Source: an uncultured Bacteroides sp.
Lineage (GTDB): Bacteria; Bacteroidota; Bacteroidia; Bacteroidales; Bacteroidaceae
Assembly (NCBI GenBank): GCA_900555635.1
Contig: USLU01000083.1
Coordinates: 1-23,023, forward strand
Length of the DNA: 23,023 nt
Direction: 5' to 3'
The position numbers and the translations under genes are program-made. Each line of letters starts with the position of its first letter. The stretch's first letter is position 1. This document shows, piece after piece, positions 16,592 through 23,023 of the stretch. The notes under the pieces were generated by a model that saw only the letters and a program-made list of their open reading frames with translations, did no database searches and was not told the DNA's origin.

Positions 16592-16819
16592 TGAGGACAA
16601 ATTAACGTGAGCCTGACATAGTGAGTGCCCATAGACTAGCAAACGTCTGCATACCAAGAAGGGGCCTCACTTCTGTTTACACATTCGATTGCCGACAGCT
16701 GTTAATAGTTAAAAACAGTTGCCAGTATAGTTTTTGTCAAATTTGCACACAAAAATATTATCATAACACAATACATATGACAAATGAATTTGCAGAAAAC
16801 AATTAATACTCAAAAATAT
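16592..16819. other. 228-bp intergenic region with weak hairpins
   Basis: No convincing gene is seen. GTGAGTGCCC (16621-16630) and GGGCCTCAC near 16662-16670 are nearly complementary with one bulge. CAGCTGTT and AACAGTTG (about 16696-16723) form another imperfect stem. They could weaken readthrough from the EEP gene. The AT-rich stretch just before the next gene could hold a promoter, but no exact TAnnTTTG box is visible. Confidence 0.3.
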
Positions 16820-18685
16820 ATGAACTATAAAAAATGGATTATCGGATTATGTATACTCAATATACTACCAGCTCTCTCTCAAGAATATAACATAGAAAAT
16901 ATTCATATTGATGGCTATATCGGCAATCGCATTAACACCTGCATAGAACATCGAGTAAAATCCCAAAATACAGACCACCTAATCGAGCCTTTCAAGCATC
17001 GAAACGAGGATCATCTCTGGCAATCTGAATTTTTCGGAAAATGGCTACTCGGGGCAATAGCTTCATACCAATATACAAAGGATAAAGAATTGTATAATTT
17101 GATAACAAACAGCGTAGAAAAGCTCATGAATACCCAAACAAGTGATGGATATATAGGAAATTACAAACGAGAAGCACAACTGACCAATTGGGATATTTGG
17201 GGAAGAAAATACACTTCGCTCTCCTTGCTTTCTTATTATAGGCTCACCGGCGATAAAAAAGCCTTGAATGCAGTTGAACGACTGATAAACCATCTCATGG
17301 AACAACTACAAATACATAATATTAATATTGCTGCAACCGGTTATTATTTAGGCATGGCCAGTTGCTCCATTTTGGAGCCTGTGGTTTATTTATACGATAT
17401 TACCAGAAATCCCCGATATTTATCTTTTGCCAAAAGCATTGTTTCTTCTATCGAACGGGAAGGGAGTTCTCAACTGATAACTAAAACATTGAAAAACATT
17501 CCTGTTTCTGAGCGTTCCGCTTTTCCAAAATCTTGGTGGTCATTCGAAAATGGTCAGAAAGCTTATGAAATGATGTCATGTTATGAAGGGCTGATAGAAC
17601 TTGGCACCATAGTAAATGATCCTTTTTACATAAGAATTGCAGAGAAAGCAGTAAACAATATCCAAGAAGATGAGATTAATATAGCAGGTTCAGGAGCCGC
17701 TTTTGAATGCTGGTATAAAGGAAAAGAGAAACAAACATTGCCTACATACCATACCATGGAAACTTGCGTCACATTTACTTACATGCAACTATGTCATCGC
17801 CTACTATGCAAAACCGGCAACTCGTTTTATGCAGAAGAATTTGAACACACCATGTACAACGCTTTGATGGCAACCATGAAAAATGACGGCAGTCAAATCT
17901 CTAAATACAGCCCATTGGAAGGTCGAAGACAACCCGGCGAAGAGCAATGTGGTATGCATATAAATTGTTGTAACGCCAATGGACCAAGAGGGTTTGCTCT
18001 AATACCCAAAACGGCTTGTACAATAAAAGACAACCACATTTATCTCAACCTCTATTTACCTTTACAGGCTACTATTTCACTAAATAAAAAAAATAAAGTT
18101 CATTTAAATGTAGAGAGCGATTATCCTATACATGGTAAGGTAAATGTAAACATAGGAGTACAAAAAAAGGAGAAATTCACGCTTGCGTTACGTATACCGA
18201 CTCAAATAGAAAAGATGAAAGCCTATATAAATGGAGAGGAGCAGGAAATAACGCATAAAGGAGGCTACCTATACATAGAACGTATCTGGGAAAATGCGGA
18301 TAAGGTGACACTTGATTTCAAGATAGAAACCAAAGTCGTAAAACTAAATAATTCTCAAGCCATAGTACGCGGTCCTTTACTTTTCGCACGAGACAGCCGT
18401 TTCAACGATGGTGATATAGACGAATGTGCAACCATTAAGTGCAACAATCAAGGTGTAATACAAGCGAAAATTAAAAAGAACAAAACAGGAACCTTCCCTT
18501 GGATCACACTTACAGTTCCTGCCGTATTGGGTACGGATTTAGAAAACGTAGAAAACAAGACTCCCAAACTTATCAATTTTTGCGACTTTTCTTCTTCTGG
18601 CAATGATTGGAATCCCAATGGGCGTTACAGGGTATGGATACCACAAACATTCCATGCCATGTCCGAACCTTATAAAAAGTACTAA
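16820..18685 (+). CDS. GH127-type (DUF1680) beta-L-arabinofuranosidase-like glycoside hydrolase, secreted
   Basis: This 621-aa enzyme of the DUF1680 / GH127-related clan probably removes a terminal furanose such as L-arabinofuranose. The ATG at 16820 gives a signal peptide (MNYKKWIIGLCILNILPALSQ, cleavage near residue 20); an in-frame ATG 12 codons earlier is less suitable. An (alpha/alpha)6-barrel occupies roughly residues 60-395, followed by beta-sandwich domains. The zinc/thiol active-site pattern of GH127 is intact: METC (E314, C316) and NCCNANGPRG (C383, C384), matching Glu338/Cys340/Cys417/Cys418 of Bifidobacterium HypBA1, where the Cys before the second Cys is the nucleophile. FECWYKG with E296 supplies a further acidic residue. 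The clan now covers several CAZy families, so exact linkage specificity is open. No lipobox is seen, so it is probably periplasmic. Confidence 0.85.
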   Translation: MNYKKWIIGLCILNILPALSQEYNIENIHIDGYIGNRINTCIEHRVKSQNTDHLIEPFKHRNEDHLWQSEFFGKWLLGAIASYQYTKDKELYNLITNSVEKLMNTQTSDGYIGNYKREAQLTNWDIWGRKYTSLSLLSYYRLTGDKKALNAVERLINHLMEQLQIHNINIAATGYYLGMASCSILEPVVYLYDITRNPRYLSFAKSIVSSIEREGSSQLITKTLKNIPVSERSAFPKSWWSFENGQKAYEMMSCYEGLIELGTIVNDPFYIRIAEKAVNNIQEDEINIAGSGAAFECWYKGKEKQTLPTYHTMETCVTFTYMQLCHRLLCKTGNSFYAEEFEHTMYNALMATMKNDGSQISKYSPLEGRRQPGEEQCGMHINCCNANGPRGFALIPKTACTIKDNHIYLNLYLPLQATISLNKKNKVHLNVESDYPIHGKVNVNIGVQKKEKFTLALRIPTQIEKMKAYINGEEQEITHKGGYLYIERIWENADKVTLDFKIETKVVKLNNSQAIVRGPLLFARDSRFNDGDIDECATIKCNNQGVIQAKIKKNKTGTFPWITLTVPAVLGTDLENVENKTPKLINFCDFSSSGNDWNPNGRYRVWIPQTFHAMSEPYKKY

Positions 18686-18745
18686 ATATGATAGCCTGGC
18701 TTGAAGGAGAACCAGCCATTACGGAATATTAATCGTGTTATAACA

Positions 18746-19438
18746 ATGAAAAAATACAATAAAATAAAAAAGATACTATTTGCAGCTATTTGTGGAGGGT
18801 TGTTTATCGCCTGCCAACAACCGCATAACGTCAATGACCCGCTACAGGTCCTCTGTTTAGGAAACTCTATTACAAAACATCCGATAAAAGAAGATATCGA
18901 ATGGTTTTCCGATTGGGGTATGGCTGCTTCCAATATAGAATATGACTATTGCCATCAATTGGAAAAGATGCTTTGTAAGTATCATCCGAACTCAACTGTC
19001 ACCCCCTTAAACATTGCATCTTGGGAGCGTAATCTATCATGCGATATTGACTCCCTAATTGGATCTTATTGCAAAAACAAAGATATCATTATTATACGTT
19101 TAGGTGAAAATGTACAAGATGTTACCACTTTTCCAGATGCAATTTCACGACTTGTGAAATATTGTCAGAGCAAAGCAAAGCGTGTTATTATTACCGGTTG
19201 TTTCTGGAAAAACGACAGTAAAGAACGGAGCATCATTCATGCCGCACGAACCAACGATCTTACTTACGTGCCACTCTATTGGATAGATAATCTATATAAT
19301 GTCCGCCCACAAATAGGCGATACACTTTATGACATAAATAAGAAGCCATATGTAATCACTCAAGATTTTATCATAACGCATCCCAATGATGAAGGAATGC
19401 AAATGATTGCAGAGACTATTTGGGGAGTAATACGTTAA
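18746..19438 (+). CDS. SGNH/GDSL-type hydrolase, lipoprotein, candidate carbohydrate esterase
   Basis: This 230-aa lipoprotein starts at the ATG at 18746, which gives a signal peptide ending FIAC (Cys23); an in-frame ATG 15 codons earlier would bury the signal. SGNH blocks are LCLGNSIT (nucleophile S41, with N40 where GDSL enzymes often have D), IIIRLGEN (G120, N122) and ITHPNDEGM (H212). The usual Asp three residues before the His (DxxH) is Ile209 here. D207 or D215 might substitute, or the enzyme may use a Ser-His dyad, as some carbohydrate esterases do. A likely role is removing acetyl or other acyl groups from the glycan before GH127 and GH106 act. It begins 60 bp after the GH127 gene and probably shares its transcript. 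The acyl group and sugar are not known. Confidence 0.7.
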   Translation: MKKYNKIKKILFAAICGGLFIACQQPHNVNDPLQVLCLGNSITKHPIKEDIEWFSDWGMAASNIEYDYCHQLEKMLCKYHPNSTVTPLNIASWERNLSCDIDSLIGSYCKNKDIIIIRLGENVQDVTTFPDAISRLVKYCQSKAKRVIITGCFWKNDSKERSIIHAARTNDLTYVPLYWIDNLYNVRPQIGDTLYDINKKPYVITQDFIITHPNDEGMQMIAETIWGVIR

Positions 19439-19549
19439 TTTAACACACCCCTCTACATTTTATGTGATTCATGTTTCTTACAGAAAAAGCACTTCTTCTT
19501 TCTGCGAGAAACTTAGAATTTCAAACATACTTTTAACGATTATAATAAT

Positions 19550-22500
19550 ATGAAACATTTTAACAATACCCCTATAGTAACAATACTCTTGTTTTCTTAT
19601 ATCCTATCCTTATATTCAATAAAGACACACGCATCTGCTTTGACTTCCGAACACGAAATCTACAAGGGATTTATTAATCCACCACAAGAAGCAAAACCAA
19701 GAGTATGGTGGCATTGGATGGACGGTAATATTACGGAAGAAGGAATCTATAAAGACTTATTATGGATGAATAGGATCGGAATAGGAGGATTTCATCAATT
19801 TGACGCTTCCTTGTATACCAAACCGATTGTCAAAGAACGGCTTGTATACATGACTCCCAAATGGAAAAAAGCCTTCCGCTATGCCATCCATCTAGCAGAC
19901 TCTTTAAATATGGAAGTCGGTATAGCCAGTGCTCCAGGATGGAGCTCAACAGGAGGTCCTTGGGTAAATCCTAAAAATGCTATGAAAAAACTAGTGTGGC
20001 GAACATTCACGGTAGAAGGTCAAAAAATGTTTTCCGGGAAACTACCAAGCCCATATACCACGACAGGGGAATTTCAAAATATCCCCATACGAAACATGAA
20101 CAACTATACCGAATATTACGAAGATATTGCCACTATTGCCGTACGATTGCCAAGTGAAGAATTATCGTTAAATGAGTTAGATGCTGAAATAACTTCAAGT
20201 GGCGGTAATTTCTCACTACATAAACTTACAGACGGAGATTTTACAAATGCCGAGCTTCTACCGTTCAACCCATTTGATAAATATGGTTGGATAGAATATT
20301 CTTTTCCCAAACCGCAAACGATAAGAGCTTTATCTTTTGTCAGTGGCCGTTTGCGTACAGAATGGCGTTCAGAATCTCCTCAAACAGTAAATTTTCTACA
20401 ATGTAGTGACAATGGGGTTGATTATCGGATGGTTTGCGGAATTCCGGATGGAGGTAATGCTCAGCAAACCATATCTATTCCGGAAACAACAGCACGTTAT
20501 TTCCGGGTACTTGTTCCTAATCCTACAAACAATGCTCCGGGTACTCAAATACCAGAATTTGTATTACACCCGACTGTAAAGATAAATCACACAGAAGAGA
20601 AAGCGGGGTTTTCTTCTCCGCACGACCTGATGAACTATCCAACACCGGAAACAAATACTCCCATTGATAAAAAAAATGTTATTATATTAACGGACAAGCT
20701 CGACTCGAACGGCATTTTAAAATGGAATGTCCCAGAAGGGAAGTGGCGCATTTACCGTTTCGGCTATTCACTTACAGGTAAACGCAATCATCCTGCCCCA
20801 GCCGAGGCTACCGGTTTAGAAGTGGATAAACTTGATCCGGAAAGTTGGCTTTCATATTTTCGCACTTATATGGATATGTATAAAGAAGCTGCCGGCGGTT
20901 TTATGGGAAAACGCGGAATCCAATATATTATAACGGATAGTTACGAAGCGCATTGGCAGACTTGGACCCCATCGTTACCTAGCTTCTTTAAGCATAAATA
21001 TGGATATGATTTATTACCTTGGTTGCCTGTTTTAACCGGCGAAATCATAGAAAACACAAGTGAAAGCGAGTGTTTTCTTCGCGATTGGCGCCTGGCTATC
21101 GCAGAATTGTATCGTAAAAATTATGACCGCATAAATTCTATTGTAAAAGAATATGGTTTAAAAGGACGATATACAGAAGCTCACGAAAACGGAAGAGTAT
21201 ATGTAGGTGATGGAATGGAAATAAAAAGAACGGCAACATTCCCCATGGCAGCACTTTGGATGCCTAATTCCGGTGCCTGTTCATCACAACAGATGGGACA
21301 AGCGGATATTAGAGAAAGCGCTTCAGTCGCCCATATCTATGGACAAAACATTGTAGCAGCTGAATTTGGCTCTGCTATAGCCCACCATGCATATGCATGT
21401 TGTCCGGAAAACATTAAGCCTATCGCAGATAAAGCTTTAGCAAACGGATTAAATCGTTTTGTTATTCATGAGACATCGCACCAGCCTGTGGATGATAAAA
21501 TACCGGGACTTGGATTAATACAATACGGGCAATGGTTTAACCGCCATGAAACCTGGGCTGAACAAGCAAAAGTATGGATAGATTATCTTGCGCGCAGTAG
21601 TTATATGCTTCAACAAGGTAATAATGTGGCAGACATTTTATACTATTACGGAGAAGATAATTGTATTACAGGTTTATATGCACATACTCTTCCGGACATA
21701 CCTGCAGGATATGAATACGACTTTATTGACCCATATGGATTTGTGCATGATATCAAGATGGACAAGAAGTGCTTGTTAGCTCCTTCCGGACGAAAATATT
21801 CTATTTTAATATTAGGAGAGAATACCAAAGTAATGTCACTCAAAGTATTGAAAAAAATAGCATCTTTGGTAGAAGAAGGTGTTGCTGTTTTAGGCAGAGA
21901 ACCTATTTTTCGCGGAAGCAATTTGGATAATGCTGATGAATTTAAAGCGTTAGTAACTTCCATCTGGCATACCAACCGAAAAAACGTCTATACCGATACT
22001 CCTATAGAAGAAATCCTGGAATCAACAGGTGTGCAACCGGACTTTATATACCGCAATAATAAACATATAACTTTAAAATACAGACACCGCTTGCTTGATC
22101 ATGGTCATATTTATTGGGTCAGTAATCCTTCTGATAAAGAGTTATATACGGAAGTTTCTTTTCGGGTATCTGGATTGAAACCTGAAATTTGGCATCCTGA
22201 AACCGGACTTTCAGAGGATGTTTCTTATGAGATGACGGACGGACGGACTATTGTTAAATTCTCAATGGTACAAAATGATGCTGTATTCGTTGTATTTATA
22301 AAACCCACTAAACGTATAAAACAAGAGATTCCTTTACCTCACAAAAAAGAATTAACTACAATTGATTCTAACTGGACTGTAAAATTTCAACCTAAAATAG
22401 GAAATTCCGAATCTCTTTTAATGGATAGTTTAGTTTCCTTCACCGACTACTCATCTCCTTCCATCCGATACTTCTCTGGAACTGCTACTTATACTAACTC

Positions 22501-22828
22501 TTTTATTATCAAACCGGAGAATTATAAAAAATCGGATAAGCTATTACTTGATATGGGATCAGTTAAAAATATTGCAGAGGTTTATGTGAATGGAAAAATA
22601 TGCGGCACATTTTGGAAAGCTCCTTTTATTGTTGATATAACCGCTGCAATCAATCCTGGAGAAAATACTCTGGAAATAAAAGTCACCAACCTTTGGAGAA
22701 ATGGACTAATAGGTGATCAACAAAAAGGTGTAACTCCCCAATATTATACATCCTACCATTTTTTCAAATCTGATTCGGCATTACTACCTTCTGGATTATT
22801 AGGGCCTATAAGATTAATAAAATATTGA
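19550..22828 (+). CDS. GH106-type alpha-L-rhamnosidase, secreted
   Basis: This 1092-aa exo-hydrolase is predicted to remove alpha-L-rhamnose from a glycan by an inverting mechanism. The signal peptide is clear (hydrophobic 8-22, cleavage after THASA near 29). The catalytic module begins with the GH106 hallmark PRVWWHWMDGNITEEGI (50-66) and continues with GIGGFHQFD and APGWSSTGGPWV. A beta-sandwich like F5/8 type C domains is inserted at about 215-340 (LTDGDFTNAELL, then IEYSFPKPQTIRALSF, then RYFRVLVPNP). The barrel resumes with ITDSYEAHW (E466), RYTEAHENGRVY, IVAAEFGSA (E605) and RFVIHETSHQPVDDKIPGLGL. E466 and E605 are candidate catalytic residues, not proven. A C-terminal jelly-roll like the GH2 sugar-binding domain (about 940-1085; VYVNGKICGTFWKAPFIVDIT) ends the protein. 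It is the last gene of the locus in view, 111 bp after the esterase gene. Confidence 0.88.
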   Translation: MKHFNNTPIVTILLFSYILSLYSIKTHASALTSEHEIYKGFINPPQEAKPRVWWHWMDGNITEEGIYKDLLWMNRIGIGGFHQFDASLYTKPIVKERLVYMTPKWKKAFRYAIHLADSLNMEVGIASAPGWSSTGGPWVNPKNAMKKLVWRTFTVEGQKMFSGKLPSPYTTTGEFQNIPIRNMNNYTEYYEDIATIAVRLPSEELSLNELDAEITSSGGNFSLHKLTDGDFTNAELLPFNPFDKYGWIEYSFPKPQTIRALSFVSGRLRTEWRSESPQTVNFLQCSDNGVDYRMVCGIPDGGNAQQTISIPETTARYFRVLVPNPTNNAPGTQIPEFVLHPTVKINHTEEKAGFSSPHDLMNYPTPETNTPIDKKNVIILTDKLDSNGILKWNVPEGKWRIYRFGYSLTGKRNHPAPAEATGLEVDKLDPESWLSYFRTYMDMYKEAAGGFMGKRGIQYIITDSYEAHWQTWTPSLPSFFKHKYGYDLLPWLPVLTGEIIENTSESECFLRDWRLAIAELYRKNYDRINSIVKEYGLKGRYTEAHENGRVYVGDGMEIKRTATFPMAALWMPNSGACSSQQMGQADIRESASVAHIYGQNIVAAEFGSAIAHHAYACCPENIKPIADKALANGLNRFVIHETSHQPVDDKIPGLGLIQYGQWFNRHETWAEQAKVWIDYLARSSYMLQQGNNVADILYYYGEDNCITGLYAHTLPDIPAGYEYDFIDPYGFVHDIKMDKKCLLAPSGRKYSILILGENTKVMSLKVLKKIASLVEEGVAVLGREPIFRGSNLDNADEFKALVTSIWHTNRKNVYTDTPIEEILESTGVQPDFIYRNNKHITLKYRHRLLDHGHIYWVSNPSDKELYTEVSFRVSGLKPEIWHPETGLSEDVSYEMTDGRTIVKFSMVQNDAVFVVFIKPTKRIKQEIPLPHKKELTTIDSNWTVKFQPKIGNSESLLMDSLVSFTDYSSPSIRYFSGTATYTNSFIIKPENYKKSDKLLLDMGSVKNIAEVYVNGKICGTFWKAPFIVDITAAINPGENTLEIKVTNLWRNGLIGDQQKGVTPQYYTSYHFFKSDSALLPSGLLGPIRLIKY

Positions 22829-22849
22829 CACATCTCATTCTTTAAGAAA

Positions 22850-22918
22850 GTATCTGAAAATGAAGTGACCCCTAAAAGTTAGACAAAAAATTTTAGGAGT
22901 CACTTCATTTTCAGATAC
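22850..22918. repeat. 28-bp near-perfect inverted repeat, IS3-family-end-like
   Basis: Left arm 22850-22877 and right arm 22891-22918 are reverse complements with one mismatch (C22870 against A22898), around a 13-nt loop (22878-22890). The left arm and loop read GTGACCCCTAAAAGTTAGACA, which resembles the terminal inverted repeat of IS3-family (IS150-group) insertion sequences as I remember them. It may be the edge of an insertion sequence, a small non-autonomous derivative, or an IS end now used as a transcription stop for the GH106 gene 22 bp upstream. No U-run follows the stem. No transposase gene is visible in the remaining 105 bases, in which I see nothing else. Confidence 0.6.
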
Positions 22919-23023
22919 CCTCTTCTCAATTATATAATATTGCAAACAGTATCTATAATTCGAGTTATTACAGATGAGTTTTTTGTTCAGCCAAATAGCT
23001 AATCCGGCTTCTTACTTTAAACT

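Overview
The window looks like a Bacteroides-type gut Bacteroidota chromosome. It is AT-rich, has no strong Shine-Dalgarno sites, carries TAnnTTTG promoter boxes, contains a SusC/SusD pair with lipoprotein-rich neighbours, and is filled with carbohydrate-degrading genes. Family assignments come from reading motifs by eye; no database search was run.

Left part (80-5960, minus strand). A three-gene cluster is read GH88 unsaturated glucuronyl hydrolase -> serine-type sulfatase -> PL8 chondroitin-type lyase. It has the same order and content as the chondroitin sulfate genes I know from B. thetaiotaomicron (BT3348-BT3350). The expected flow is that the lyase cuts the polymer to unsaturated oligosaccharides, the sulfatase removes sulfate, and GH88 removes the unsaturated uronic acid. 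No SusC/D or regulator for this cluster lies inside the window.

Middle and right part (6422-22828, plus strand). A separate polysaccharide utilization locus (PUL) is built around trans-envelope signalling: an ECF sigma factor, a TIG/NHL surface lipoprotein, a FecR-type anti-sigma factor, a SusC transporter carrying the N-terminal STN signalling domain, and SusD. These are followed by an EEP-family lipoprotein (possible phosphodiesterase), a GH127-type (DUF1680) arabinofuranosidase, an SGNH-type lipoprotein esterase and a GH106 alpha-L-rhamnosidase. The enzyme set suggests a rhamnose- and arabinose-decorated, probably esterified plant glycan such as a pectin side chain or arabinogalactan. The STN-SusC / FecR / ECF chain would sense the ligand and switch the locus on.

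The most notable signal is a 38-bp direct repeat (31 of 38 identical, no gaps) before the TIG/NHL gene (7203-7240) and directly before fecR (9048-9085). It is laid out like an ECF promoter (GGGATAAAC, then TCG[C/T]TAT). The first copy is followed by a 32-codon ORF whose start resembles the FecR N-terminus. This suggests that the TIG/NHL gene came to lie between the sigma and anti-sigma genes through a duplication, leaving a fecR remnant, and that both units may answer to the same sigma factor.

The right edge (22850-22918) holds a near-perfect 28-bp inverted repeat containing GTGACCCCTAAAAGTTAGACA. This resembles the ends of IS3-family insertion sequences and marks the end of the enzyme operon.
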